A stretch of 64,000 bases of DNA, taken from NCBI GenBank assembly GCA_943737045.1, contig CALSFV010000040.1, positions 620,001 to 684,000 on the forward strand, written 5' to 3'. The notes below the pieces were generated by a model. That model saw only the letters and a program-made list of their open reading frames with translations, ran no database searches and had not been told where the DNA came from. Positions 1 through 10,596 of this stretch are shown here, in pieces. A program made the position numbers and the translations under genes. The stretch is from Parapristionchus giblindavisi. Taxonomy: Eukaryota > Nematoda > Chromadorea > Rhabditida > Diplogasteridae. The stretch's first letter is position 1, and the number at the start of each line of letters is the position of its first letter.

Positions 1-252
1 CCAAAACCCCTGAACAATAAGAAGGTAATGATGGAAAATAAATACACAAACATGTGTGGAAAATCTTTTCGGACCAAAATTGTTTTTTTTATAAAAATTC
101 TGAAAAATCGAAAAAAATGCTCTAAAAAAGTTTTCAAAAATAACATTTGAAGATATTTAGTAATTTTTATCTTACCGGTCATATTTATGATATTCTGATA
201 ATGATCAATAGTCACGTCTAAAGCGCTCAGTGCTTCTCCAAAAATGTATAGT
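1..252. other. 5' shared flank of tRNA-Cys pair 1
   Basis: No gene is visible. From about 60 onward this matches the left flanks of the tRNA pairs at 7285-7466, 23990-24171 and 46660-46841, including a run around TTACCGGTCATATTTATGAT. It is part of the duplicated unit that carries the tRNA pair. Confidence 0.7.
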
Positions 253-324
253 AGGGTGCACCCGGAATTGAACCGAGGACCTCTCGATCTGCAGTCGAAT
301 GCTCTGCCACTGAGCTATACCCCC
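253..324 (-). tRNA. tRNA-Cys(GCA), pair 1 minus member, slightly degenerate
   Basis: A 72-nt cloverleaf on the minus strand. The anticodon loop CTGCAGA gives anticodon GCA (Cys). The D stem GCTC/GAGC is intact. The acceptor GGGGGTA faces TGCACCC, leaving one G-A mismatch at the fourth pair. The T stem CTCGG/CCGGG contains one U-G wobble. A run of five T about 10 nt past the 3' end could terminate pol III. The acceptor mismatch makes function uncertain. Confidence 0.75.
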
Positions 325-451
325 GAGCGAAAATGGGATAAAATGGAAGCGTCTTCTCTGTGCAAATAGTCCCTAAGATGCTTGTTAAACGTTTTGGCAT
401 CATAAACCATCTAAACATCTCTTCATTGTCGTTATTTTCTGTTCTAACATC

Positions 452-523
452 GGGGGTATAGCTCTGTGGCAGAGCATTCGACTGCAGATCGAGAGGTCCC
501 CGCTTCAAATCCGTGTGCCCCCT
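452..523 (+). pseudogene. tRNA-Cys(GCA)-like, pair 1 plus member, degraded
   Basis: Same 72-nt frame as the intact tRNA-Cys genes, with acceptor GGGGGTA/TGCCCCC and anticodon GCA. Position 14 is T instead of the invariant A (GCTCTGTGG). The T arm CCCGC/CCGTG has two unpaired positions. The B-box is therefore damaged and this is probably a tRNA pseudogene. The 5' ends of the two pair members face each other across about 127 bp. Confidence 0.7.
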
Positions 524-633
524 ACTTGTTTTATAATTTTTGCGAATTATTTTTATGCCATTCTACATTTGATTCAATCTCTAGTTTACAATGATCGGTA
601 CAAGTATATTGTTGACCTATATTGTTCAGGAAC

Positions 634-913
634 CCAGTTGGATCCCCTCCCAGAAGGTGTTTGGAAAGCCGGGAGGTGTATTTCCTTCTTCATGCAGCCA
701 CTTCGGACGGAGCTTCTACAGCTACGTGGGTTGTTAACTTCAATTTCTAATGTATTCTTTTCTGGATTCTACTTCGAGCACAGATGTTGAAAGACCATCA
801 AGATGCACGATGACCCGATGAATAGAAGAAAGAATTGAACGTCATTGATCTATGAAGGACCCCCTGTCATGACCCACCGCACCAATGTGCAGATGTGATA
901 AAGATTATATTAT
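634..913. mobile_element. 280-bp insertion with 14-bp target duplication
   Basis: The 14-mer TATTGTTCAGGAAC occurs at 620-633 and again at 914-927. The homologous flank at 24530-24560 has it once, with nothing between (an empty site). The insert has no TIRs and ends in an AT-rich run on its right side, as expected for a LINE-mobilised (SINE-like or processed) sequence. No A or B box was recognised, and the source RNA is unknown. Confidence 0.75.
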
Positions 914-1333
914 TATTGTTCAGGAACATCGTCGATCTGAAAACTATCGATCAATAACTCCTGTCACATTCCCCCATGTTCTTGTCCTTATTATTATTGT
1001 ACCCGTCTCGGCGACGTTTCGCATACTCTGCTGGAAGGCCCACACGACCGCATCGATGACGTATCTGAACAAGCGACAGATAGGATATGTGAGATGGAAC
1101 AACTATGAAGAGCACACAACATTCCACTAGTGGAAATCACGTTTCAGCTCACAATAATCAATCATTGGCAATTACCATGAATCGGTCACAATTATCCTTC
1201 ACGTAAATAAGCCCGATAAATTGTTCAAGCAAGCGATCAAACCTGTCACATTCAGCCACACTTCTTTCATATCGCATCGTATCCAGAGTAAACACTTCAT
1301 CTGCTCTGCGGGCAGCTTGAGGAAGACTGGGAA

Positions 1334-1439
1334 CTCCGGTATTTTTTGCTCGCGGGGCACACCGTTGAGAGTCCAAATATCGCGGGGTACACCGCGAGTT
1401 GCACCACGGGGTGTGCTCCGCGAGTAAAAAATACCGGAG
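1334..1439. mobile_element. 106-bp MITE inside exon m
   Basis: Perfect ends CTCCGGTATTTTTT and AAAAAATACCGGAG, with a GC-rich hairpin interior built from CGCGGGG and ACACC repeats. It interrupts exon m: GGAAGACTGGGAA lies to the left and AAGCAGCTCTGAGA to the right, which are contiguous in intact copies such as 11103-11209. The target duplication is 2-3 bp (AA or GAA). Confidence 0.8.
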
Positions 1440-1454
1440 AAGCAGCTCTGAGAG

Positions 1455-1774
1455 CTCCGGTATTTTTTGTCGGTGGGGTGCGCCGTGGGCAGCACAATGG
1501 TGCGGGACTAGGGCGCACCCCACGGGATTTGGCCTCTAGACGGCGTGCTCCATAGGATATATCAAGGGCGTGCACCATGGTGTGGAATGAATGCCGTGCC
1601 CCACGGGATAAGGGCAAGTATTGCCCCATGGTACGGAATGAACGGCGTGCCCCACGGAATTTGAGGTGGACCCCACCCCCCCCCCCCCCCCCCCCCAAAT
1701 CTCATGGAGTGCGCCCTAGTCCCACACCATGGTGCTGCCCACGGCGCACCCCACGGACAAAAAATACCACACGG
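1455..1774. mobile_element. Second related MITE in exon m, with C21 tract
   Basis: It starts with the same CTCCGGTATTTTTT end as the 1334-1439 element and ends with AAAAAATACC plus ACACGG. The interior is an inverted repeat of GTGGGGTGCGCCGTGGGCAG type containing several copies of a CCCCACGG motif. A homopolymer of 21 C lies at 1676-1696. It sits 16 bp from the first element in the same exon. The right border is uncertain by a few bases. Confidence 0.7.
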
Positions 1775-3693
1775 AAGAATGCTCTGGATACGCCTCTATG
1801 TGATTATTTATATATCGATTGAGCGATTATTGATTTATTGATAGGGAGATTATTGATTTATTGATAGGGAGATTATTGATTTATTGACAGGTAGATTATT
1901 GATTTATTGATTGAGCAATTATTGGTTTATTGATTGATCGATTGTTGATTGATTTATAAACTTACCTTATTGATCATTCCGAGGGTGCAGTCAAATACAG
2001 CTTCGAGGATGGGGGGGAGGAGCGATGCGTTCCTGAACATTCGATATATAGGAGAGCCATCAATCACATCTTTACCAATTATATTCACTGTTGCGCCTTC
2101 GGGCGTACATAGATAAACTGTTACAAATAATATTATTAATTGTTATATCGCATAGACTACACGCTAAAGTCCAGTGACAAATCAACCTGGTGAAACCATG
2201 TTTCAGCATAACGTTGTAAAAAGAGACGATATCAAAAATTCTGATTCGAACTCAAATCCGTGTTCCAATACATTATTATTGTTCCCGATAGTATTTTTAT
2301 TATAATTATGATTATTATTATTATTAAAACCACATGCTCAGCTTGGTAATGATGATGGAGAGCAGCTAGAGGACCTTGGGCTCGCGTGCTGCGGGGCAAT
2401 TGCGCTGGTTATCAAAGAGGACGGCATCGAAGAGGGGAGGAATGAATTGTTCCATGATTGCCTGGAATTATTGATTAATACTAATTTTATTATTGATTAT
2501 TATAATATAATATTATTATGCAATTCAATACTTTTTTCTATGCTACGCATTATATTCATATTCATTCTAGATTCACTAAACAACATAAGCTATCGATCAA
2601 AGTCTTTAAGTAAATACTAAATAATAGATCAATCAATAAATAAATCAATTAATCAATAACGCCTAAGTCATTATCATCAGCCTTGGCCACTCATGTGGAG
2701 AGCAGGACGAGGATTTCCCGCTTGACGTTCTTCATTGAACGAATGATGATCGAATGACCTGCACATCAATCAATGAACGTCAGATACCGTAACCCATAAG
2801 CCTGGTATAGTACTCATTGTGAGTACGGTACCTACCGTAACCTAGTGACTTCACGTACCGTAAGCACCTCCTCTCCGTACTCCTTCACAGCTCCCGACAC
2901 GTCCTGTGAGTGGATACGGTAGACGGACAGAAGATGATCGTAGATGCGAGTGAGCTGCACCGCGAATGGCATACCTTCAATCAATAAATTGATAAATCCA
3001 TCAATATTGTAAATCTTTCATTATTTATCATATTATTATTAGTGAGTGGACGGTGACGAATGGAATTGTTACTAACAACATAATACGAATTCATGCGTGC
3101 ATCAGTCTGGATTACTACTCGAAATCAACAGGTTGAGCGATGTTGCTGCCCTCACCCTGCGTGTCTGCGCCGTTACGTAGGATTTGTCCAAGAAAAGTAA
3201 ATTTCAAACGAAATTTTGTAAAATTTGTACCATTTACCATGACAGTAGAAATTTACACACTGGAGAGCTTAATTGGACAAATGAACATTAGAGAATAACA
3301 AAAAAATAGTTCGGACGCAACTTAGAAACCAGTTGATTTCGCGCAACACATGTTCATGAAATGTCGGGAATCCATGCGTGAAACTAATACGAATAGGCGA
3401 TCCTCGACAACAACAAACATATCTTACCTATAGCCTTGCACGCAGTCACGTTCGTCTTCAGAATGTTGATCATGTTGCGGAGCACCTACAAGTATATTTA
3501 TTATTTATTTATTTATTATTTAATTATTTTTTTATCTTTCCTTTCCTTAACAATTAACAGATGTACGAAATTTCAAATATGGATATTTTTAATGAACATA
3601 TAATGGATAAATCCTAGGAATTCACCTCATCCGATATACACCAAATTATTTGTAAAAAAAAAACACTCAAAGATAGATCTCAAATCAATCAAT

Positions 3694-3836
3694 ATCTTAG
3701 TATCCTTAAATCAATCAATACCTCGGGATCCTTAAATCAATCAATACCTCAGGATCCTTAAATAAATCAATACCTCAGGATCCTTAAATCAATCAATACC
3801 TCAGGATCCTTAGATCAATCAATACCTCAGGATCCT
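3694..3836. repeat. 26-bp tandem repeat of an exon end plus splice donor
   Basis: GGATCC recurs at 3726, 3752, 3778, 3804 and 3830, a period of 26 bp, with a degenerate sixth unit near 3700. On the minus strand each unit reads GGATCCTGAG then GTATTGATTG, which is the 3' end of exportin exon g followed by its donor and intron start. The inverted arm at 4023-4160 has the same array. Confidence 0.9.
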
Positions 3837-4007
3837 TGAGACATTCCACATTGGACTCGGCTTCATCAATTATCTCCAACCACACAGCATTAGGCAGCGT
3901 CATCTACTTCTCGATCGGTGCCTCCTACAAGGAAAATTTTTTTAAATCCTTCAATCAATCGTTTGAGGGGGTTTTCGGAATTTTTCTGAGACTTGTCGTT
4001 ATGTGGA

Positions 4008-5996
4008 ATGTGGAATGTCTCAAGGATCCTGAGTTATTGATTGATCTAAGGATCCTGAGGTATTGATTGATTTAAGGATCCTGAGGTATTGATTGATTTA
4101 AGGATCCTGAGGTATTGATTGATTTAAGGATCCTGAGGTATTGATTGATTTAAGGATACTAAGATATTGATTGATTTGAGATCTATCTTTGAGTGTTTTT
4201 TTTTACAAATAATTTGGTGTATATCGGATGAGGTGAATTCCTAGGATTTATCCATTATATGTTCATTAAAAATATCCATATTTGAAATTTCGTACATCTG
4301 TTAATTGTTAAGGAAAGGAAAGATAAAAAAATAATTAAATAATAAATAAATAAATAATAAATATACTTGTAGGTGCTCCGCAACATGATCAACATTCTGA
4401 AGACGAACGTGACTGCGTGCAAGGCTATAGGTAAGATATAGGGTGATGTAAACAATAAATTTTGGCAAACTTGTGCTTTTTGCAGGTGTGTGACAACGGC
4501 AAACGATTGACAACTTTATCGGAGAACTTTGTTGTCAGACTTCAAAAAGTAAAACGATTGTAGTCAAAAGTATGAAATAAATAAATGTGGCAACAGATAG
4601 TGACTATTTTGTAGACAGACAAGAAAACTGAGGATGATACATGTCAGAACACTTTAGTTCAGCCTCTGTAATAGCGAGGCAACAATGAATGGCTAATCAC
4701 GTTTTCCAACTTATAAAGAGGGCGAGGCGGATGCCAGGCGGGTTTGGTGGGCTGCATTAGAGAGGGTGTGCGTGCGAGATGGCATCAAATGATTCTCTCT
4801 GTCACACTCTCCGCCGCGTCACCAAACCCGTCTGAGGTGCGCCGCTTTGACTAATGAACTATCGTCTCATTATTATGAGGATGTCAAAATGCACCAAAAA
4901 ATGGAATGACTAGAGAAATGTGCTTCTTTCTATTCAGACAACAAAAAATATTCGTTTTGATGTCAATGAGAAGGCAAGAATCGATTGACATCAAAAAGAA
5001 GATTTTTTGTTGTCTGACTAGAAAGAAGCACATTTCTCTGGTCATGACTTGTATCATCCTCATTTTTCTTGTCTGTCAACAGTTCATTCATTAATTGCAA
5101 CCACTAATATTTATTAGACACATTGACAACAATCTGTATTAAATTTGATGTCTGGCTGCAATTGGGTGCGATAAAGTTGTCAATCCTTGTCACGCACCTG
5201 CAAAAAGCACAAGTTTGCCACAATTTATTGTTTACATCACCCTATATGTTTGTTGTTGTCGAGGATCGCCTATTCGTATTAGTTTCACGCATGGATTCCC
5301 GACATTTCATGAACATGTGTTGCGCGAAATCAACTGGTTTCTAAGTTGCGTCCGAACTATTTTTTTGTTATTCTCTAATGTTCATTTGTCCAATTAAGCT
5401 CTCCAGTGTGTAAATTTCTACTGTCATGGTAATGGTACAAATTTTACAAAATTTCGTTTGAAATTTACTTTTCTTGGACAAATCCTACGTAACGGCGCAG
5501 ACACGCAGGGTGAGGGCAGCAACATCGCTCAACCTGTTGATTTCGAGTAGTAATCCAGACTGATGCACGCATGAATTCGTATTATGTTGTTAGTAACAAT
5601 TCCATTCGTCACCGTCCACTCACTAATAATAATATGATAAATAATGAAAGATTTACAATATTGATGGATTTATCAATTTATTGATTGAAGGTATGCCATT
5701 CGCGGTGCAGCTCACTCGCATCTACGATCATCTTCTGTCCGTCTACCGTATCCACTCACAGGACGTGTCGGGAGCTGTGAAGGAGTACGGAGATTAGGTG
5801 CTTACGGTACGTGAAGTCACTAGGTTACGGTAGGTACCGTACTCACAATGAGTACTATACCAGGCTTATGGGTTACGGTATCTGACGTTTATTGATTGAT
5901 GTGCAGGTCATTCGATCATCATTCGTTCAATGAAGAACGTCAAGCGGGAAATCCTCGTCCTGCTCTCCACATGAGTGGCCAAGGCTGATGATAATG
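4008..5996 (+). pseudogene. xpo1: Exportin-1 fragment, copy A', exons g (3' end), h, i, j
   Basis: Plus-strand mirror of copy A: the end of g at about 4008-4032, h 4373-4430, i 5691-5806, j 5907 to about 5996. Exon h (MINILKTNVTACKAIG) is intact. In exon i, GAGGAG has become GATTAG, a stop. Exon j carries the same 5-nt insertion and Trp-to-TGA change as copy A. The donor after g is TT instead of GT. Intron h-i is enlarged by the TA element at 4439-5244. Confidence 0.88.
4439..5244. mobile_element. 806-bp TA-target TIR element in intron h-i
   Basis: The ends TAGGGTGATGTAAACAATAA and its complement are flanked by TA at 4437-4438 and 5245-5246. The mirror arm (around 3425) is the uninterrupted site. 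The interior holds a nested inverted repeat (about 4905-5048, ends AGAGAAATGTGCTTCTTTC). A block at 4640-4870 is also found at 57695-57905 beside a mariner relic. No transposase ORF is present, so the element is non-autonomous. Confidence 0.85.
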
Positions 5997-6225
5997 ACTT
6001 AGGCGTTATTGATTAATTGATTTATTTATTGATTGATCTATTATTTAGTATTTACTTAAAGAATTTGATCGATAGCTTATGTTGTTTAGTGAATCTAGAA
6101 TGAATATGAATATAATGCGTAGCATAGAAAAAAGTATTGAATTGCATAATAATATTATATTATTGCATTGCAAGAACATGGCAAAATGAAGAGCTCCTGC
6201 CAGGATACTCGCCCCTTCGTTTTGC

Positions 6226-6474
6226 CATATGTGTTCCTTGAGGAATGAGACGATGAATTGGGTGAGATTCGCGATGCACAGTATTCTGGTCCAAGCCATT
6301 TTTCTTCGAAAGCAAGACAAAGGAGAGACCATTGTATTCGAGAGAGTTTGTATGTTGAGCGGTCGTTCTTGCTTTGAAAGTCATGAGAACGCTGTGGATG
6401 AACTTCTGGTCCTTGTCCGACGACGTTTTGTACGCCTCGTTCAGATCCTGCATAGAGTCCAGCAGACGTTCCTC
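6226..6474 (-). pseudogene. xpo1: Exportin-1 exon 0, interrupted by a 120-bp element
   Basis: Read on the minus strand from an acceptor ending CTCAG at 6475, the exon encodes MQDLNEAYKTSSDKDQKFI. It is then broken by 6277-6396 and resumes as NLTQFIVSFLKEH. The family motif FLKEH and the closely matching uninterrupted exon at 22440-22574 identify it. The downstream part runs into a hairpin (6175-6225) instead of the normal donor. Non-functional. Confidence 0.85.
6277..6396. mobile_element. 120-bp CACAG...CTGTG element, 4-bp target duplication
   Basis: Exactly 120 bp, beginning CACAGTATTCTGG and ending GAACGCTGTG, flanked by GATG at 6273-6276 and 6397-6400. The intact exon at about 22496 has GATG once. 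A second 120-bp copy lies at 61714-61833 with AAAA duplicated. CACAG/CTGTG ends with 4-bp duplications resemble the Chapaev branch of the CMC superfamily, but the TIR is only about 5 bp and no transposase is seen. Confidence 0.85.
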
Positions 6475-6489
6475 CTGAGACGATAATTT

Positions 6490-7466
6490 AGCTTTTTTCT
6501 TTTCTAATTAAATAAAATTTTTAAAAAAGCATGCAAATGTACTCTATTAATGTGAAAAATTAACAATTTTCTCTGAATTTGTTGTAGGAAGAAGCATATG
6601 AATAATCATGTTCAATTAATAGTATACATTCAGAAGACGCCACCGCCGCGAGCAGTTTTTATTATTAAAGAAGATAATGATGATGAAGTGAAGTTTTCTT
6701 CTTGTAGGACGAACAAACACAACTAACGAATGTTAGAAGTTGAGATGTTGACGAAGTACACGAGGAAGATCACCGAAAGATCAAAGATCAATTCCACTTT
6801 TTTTTGATTTACTGCCGCTGTGTCTTTCAACCATGTGCAGGCGCACCGGAGTGAACGAGATTTCTCCGATCTAAACGAGTTCTTTGAAATTCTTAATTCG
6901 TAATTTGTAATTGTAATTTGAAATTCGAGTAATTCTTTGTCCACCCCGTGTCGCGCACCATCCTCCTATACATCATCTGTACGCCTCCTTCCCATCCTCG
7001 TTGCGTACAGCTATTACAGGTCGTACTCCGCGATGCACGCTACGAGATTGAGACGGCGTAAGCTGCGAATCAATACCAGAGACCTATGATGCTACTATAT
7101 TTTTTTGATTCATTCAAAAACGTAGATATCTCTCAAATCGCAATCTTCAAACCACGCGCTTTGAGGTTTCAGACACTGGCAATAACATAGATGCAGTGCA
7201 TTTAACAATCGTGATCAGAAAGCCATCTCACCTACCTTCAATAAGGATGTTACGATCGTAAAGGTAAACTAACATGTGCGCAATTTTTTTCAGACCAAAA
7301 CTTTTTTTAATTCCGAAAAATCGGGAAAAAAATGCTCTAAAAATTTTTCAAAAATAACATTTGAAGATATTTAGTAATTTTTATCTTACCGGTCATATTT
7401 ATGATTTTCTGATAATGATCAATAGTCACGTCTATAGCGCTCAGCGCTTCTCCAAAAATGTATAGT
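6490..7466. other. Duplicated non-coding block before tRNA pair 2
   Basis: No gene recognised. The block is colinear with 22590-24171, with indels (the later copy has about 440 bp more near 22920-23450). A conserved GC-richer stretch at about 6945-7065 (CACCCCGTGTCGCGCACCAT to GAGATTGAGACGGCG) could be an exon or an element end; it recurs at 23645-23765. It leads straight into the tRNA pair. Confidence 0.5.
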
Positions 7467-7538
7467 AGGGAGCACCCGGATTTGAACCGAGGACCTCTCG
7501 ATCTGCAGTCGAATGCTCTGCCACTAAGCTATACCCCC
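7467..7538 (-). tRNA. tRNA-Cys(GCA), pair 2 minus member
   Basis: A 72-nt cloverleaf with anticodon GCA. Acceptor GGGGGTA/TGCTCCC has a G-U wobble at pair 4. The D stem has one U-G wobble (GCTT/GAGC) and the T stem one (CTCGG/CCGGG). All stems can form and TTTTT follows the 3' end, so this copy could be functional. Confidence 0.8.
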
Positions 7539-7664
7539 AAGCGAAAAAGGGATGACATGGAAAGGTGTTGTTTGTGCAAACATTCACTAAAATGCTTGCT
7601 AAACGTTTTGACATGAAAATGATCTAAACATCTCTTCGCTGTCTCTATTTTCCCTTAAAAAATC

Positions 7665-7736
7665 GGGGGCATAGCTCAGTGGCAGAGCATTCGACTGCAG
7701 ATCGAGAGGTCCCCAGTTCAAATCCGGGTGCCCATA
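7665..7736 (+). pseudogene. tRNA-Cys-like, pair 2 plus member, broken acceptor
   Basis: The D and anticodon arms (GCA) are intact. The 3' acceptor reads TGCCCAT instead of TGCCCCC, and the T stem has an A-C mismatch (CCCAG/CCGGG). The normal ACTTGTTTTATAATTTT trailer is missing: the tRNA end is fused to exportin intron m-n DNA. Likely a pseudogene truncated at a rearrangement junction. Confidence 0.75.
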
Positions 7737-8452
7737 CTCTAATTAAATCCATATCAGCTCAACAATAATTATTGTTCGAACAAGCGATCAAACCCGTCAC
7801 ATTCACGCCACACTTCTTTCATATATTCCTATAGTCGAAAGTAAACTCACTGCAATTGCTCTGCGGGCAGCTCGAGGAAGACGGGGAAGCAGCTCTGAGA
7901 GAGCGACAGAAGCAGATGGAAGAAGCCCGTGCGATGCTCCGGATACGCCTCCATGTCCTGAGGCGATTATTGATTTATCGATTGAGCGATTATTGATTTA
8001 TTGATTGAGCCGATTTATTGATTGATTCATCAAGTCAGTAACACTCACCTTATTGATCATTCCCAGGGTGCAGTCAAATACAGCTTCGAGGATGCGCCTA
8101 AACAGGAGACATGTTGGATAGTCGTCAATCATATCTCCACCAATTATCGATTACTTAATTGATGTTGCGCCTCGGGCGTAGATAAATTATTACTATTAAT
8201 ATAGTTAATTGTTATATCGCATAGACTACGCGCTAAAGTCTAGTGACAAATCGACCTGGTGAAACCATGTTTCACCATAACGTTGTAAAAAGATCCGATA
8301 TCAAAATTCTGATTCCGCCTCAATATCATTTTCCTATACATTATTATATTTTATTATTATTATTATTAATAATAAAATCATACCCTCAGCTTGGTAATGA
8401 TGATGGATAGCAGCGAGAGGTCCTTGGCCTCGAGTGCGGGGCAGTTGCGTTG

Positions 8453-8468
8453 TTAATAATAATAATAC

Positions 8469-8566
<98 letters not shown>

Positions 8567-8769
8567 TTTAGACGTATTCATTAATTAACAGTGAAACGTG
8601 TGATCGAAGAAAAATAAACCAAGATATATATTTTATCAACGTGCGTATGCACGAAACGAAACACAAGATGCTAACGATAATGAATTGATCACAGGTTAAA
8701 GAGTAGAATAATGGACGAATCTTTGGAATAATAGACACTAAACATAATTGGTTAGGGAAACTCTATTTG
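8453..8769 (-). mobile_element. ~317-bp insertion with (AAT)n tail in exon k
   Basis: Exon k is contiguous in copy E (43820-43945) but here is split between GCAGTTGCGTTG and GTAAGCAAAGAGG. The insert has a long AAT run at its left side (8454-8568), that is an ATT tail on the minus strand, as in some SINEs. Its unique part (8569-8769) has no recognised coding content or A/B boxes. Confidence 0.6.
8454..8568. repeat. (AAT)n microsatellite
   Basis: About 115 bp of AAT units, imperfect in the first 30 bp and then nearly pure. It lies at one end of the insertion in exportin exon k. Confidence 0.95.
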
Positions 8770-10379
8770 GTAAGCAAAGAGGACTGCATCGAAGAGCGGA
8801 GGAATGAATTGCTCCATGATTACCTGTAATTGTTGATTAGTATTATTATTATTGACTATAATTTATAGAATTTATTTATTATTGGTATTACATACATAAT
8901 CATTCAATACATTCTATTCTAAGCATTATTCATTCTTGATTCACTAAAAAAACATAAGCTATCGATGCTAAATAATATATCAATCAATCAATGCTAAATA
9001 ATATATCAATCAATCAATCAATCAATAACGCTTACGTTATCATCATCAGCCTTGACGACCCATGTGGAGAGCAGGACGAGGATCTCCCGCTTGACGTTCT
9101 TCATTGAACGAATGATCGACACCTGTACATCAATCAATAAACGTCAGATACCGTAACCTAGCCACCTGATCTCGTACCCGCGTTGGGTACGGTATCTACC
9201 GTAACCTAGCCACCTGATATAGTACCCGTGTTGTGTACGGTACCATGTGACACTTCTACCGTAACCTAGTGACTTCACGTACCGTAAGCACCTCCTCTCC
9301 GTGCTCCTTCACGGCTCCCGACACGTCCTGTGAGTGGATACGGTAAACGGACAGAAGATGATCGTAGATGCGAGTGAGCTGTACCGCGAATGGCATACCT
9401 GAAATCAATAAATCCATCGTAAATATTGTAAATGATTCATTATTTATCATATCATTATTAGTGAGTTGACGGTAACCATAGAATTGTTACTAATGCACAT
9501 TCATGCGTACATCAGTCAGGACTGCTGCTCGAATTCAACAGGTTGTTCCTGCCCTCACCCCGCGTGTCTTCGCCGTTACGTCGAATTTGTCCACGAAACG
9601 TTTGCAATGCGTAAATTTCTAATGAAATTTTGGCATGTATGTAATATTTATAATATTCCCCGGCATAAATGTCAGAAATTACAGTAGAAATTTACACACT
9701 GGAGAGTTTACGTGGACGTCGACGGCGTTACGACAGAGGTACGTAAGGCAAATGTAACATCGCATTAGAGAATAACAAAATGGCAGTTCGGACGTAACTT
9801 AGAAACCAGTTGATTTCGCGCAACACATGTGTATGAAATGTTCAGCATCCATGCTTGAAACCAATTGTATTTTATTTGTTTATTTAACAACAAAACAGAT
9901 CTTACCTATAGCCTTGCACGCAGCCACATTCGTCTTCAGAATGTTGATCATGTTGCGGAGCACCTACGAGTATATTTCTTATTTATTTATTCATTATTTA
10001 ATTATTTTTTTTCTTTCCTTATGTGATACATTTAACAGATAAACGAAATTTCAAACATATATTATTAATGAACATATCATATACACCAAATTATCGGTTA
10101 TAAAAACTCAAAAATAAATCCCTAATCAATCAATAAATCAAAATCCATAAATCAATCAATACCTCAGGATCCTTGAGACACATTGGACTCGGCTCCATCA
10201 ATTATCTCCAACCACGAAGCATTAGGCAGCGTCATCAACTTCTCGATCAGTGCCTTCTACAAAAGAAATCAATAAAAAGAACCCTTTAATCAAAACCTTT
10301 AAAGTCAATAAATCAAAATCCAAAAGATAAAAAAACACTAATTAAGATTTATCAGTGTATAGGTGACAGAGCCGTGAGC

Positions 10380-10596
10380 GTTATTGATACTAACAATAAC
10401 CTAGAGTCATGCGTAAATCAGCGCGGACTGCTACTCGAATTCAACAGGCTAGAGAATTACTAAATGCAATTGCCTACCCTGCGCTATTTTGATTGGCGTC
10501 TAACCAGTCCCTTACGCGCTTCACCCAATCTCTATCTAGCCCACTCTCGATCACGAATGTAACCTGCCTATGATAGTGCGGGCACGTCTTGTCACA
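10380..10596. repeat. Conserved intron f-g block, four copies in window
   Basis: The block runs from about GCGTAAATCAGCGCGGACTG to GCGGGCACGTCTTGTCACAG. It recurs at about 26870-27070, 35770-36010 and 47455-47670, always next to exportin exons e-h, so it is most simply intron between f and g. Its start resembles the intron h-i block (ATGCGTACATCAGTC and so on). No conserved reading frame is apparent across copies. Confidence 0.7.

Larger units (their letters stand above)
1003..3924 (-). pseudogene. xpo1: Exportin-1 (XPO1/CRM1) fragment, copy A, exons g-n
   Basis: Minus-strand exons in family order: g 3826-3924, h 3428-3485, i 2859-2974, j about 2669-2755, k about 2336-2461, l 1966-2032, m (split) 1770-1788 and 1288-1331, n 1003-1064. 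Identity rests on exportin-1 HEAT-repeat segments such as MINILKTNVTACKAIG and DAVVWAFQQSMRNVAE. Lesions seen: TAG in exon g (Leu to stop), TGA for Trp and a 5-nt insertion in j, TAG for Ser in k, a 5-nt deletion in l, two TIR elements inside m, and lost donors after j and k. This copy cannot encode exportin. Exon n runs straight into tRNA-pair flank DNA at about 1000. Confidence 0.9.
2500..6166. repeat. Imperfect palindrome joining exportin copies A and A'
   Basis: About 2500-3852 is repeated in inverse orientation at about 4008-6166; the loop is about 155 bp. Both arms carry exportin exons g-j and their introns. They share the j-exon lesions, so the damage predates the duplication. They differ at exon i (stop only in the right arm), and an 806-bp element lies only in the right arm. 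Without that element the arms are nearly equal in length (about 1.35 kb). Confidence 0.85.
7851..10256 (-). pseudogene. xpo1: Exportin-1 fragment, copy B, exons g-m
   Basis: Minus-strand exons: g 10163-10256, h 9906-9963, i 9283-9398, j 9036-9122, k 8384-8452 plus 8772-8823, l 8049 to about 8099, m 7851-7957. Exons h, i, j and m are open with normal splice sites (for example REILVLLSTWVVKADDD in j). Exon g has a 5-nt deletion (94 nt against 99 in copy A), k is split by a 317-bp insertion, and the 5' half of l is lost. The next exon in family order (n) is absent; the tRNA of pair 2 lies there instead. Confidence 0.9.

Noticed and set aside
227..508. ORFs of about 93 residues across tRNA pairs (also 24146-24427, 37793-38086, 46615-47088, 48925-49218)
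   Set aside because: They translate both tRNA-Cys genes and the spacer; the similarity among them comes from the tRNA repeat, not from protein conservation.
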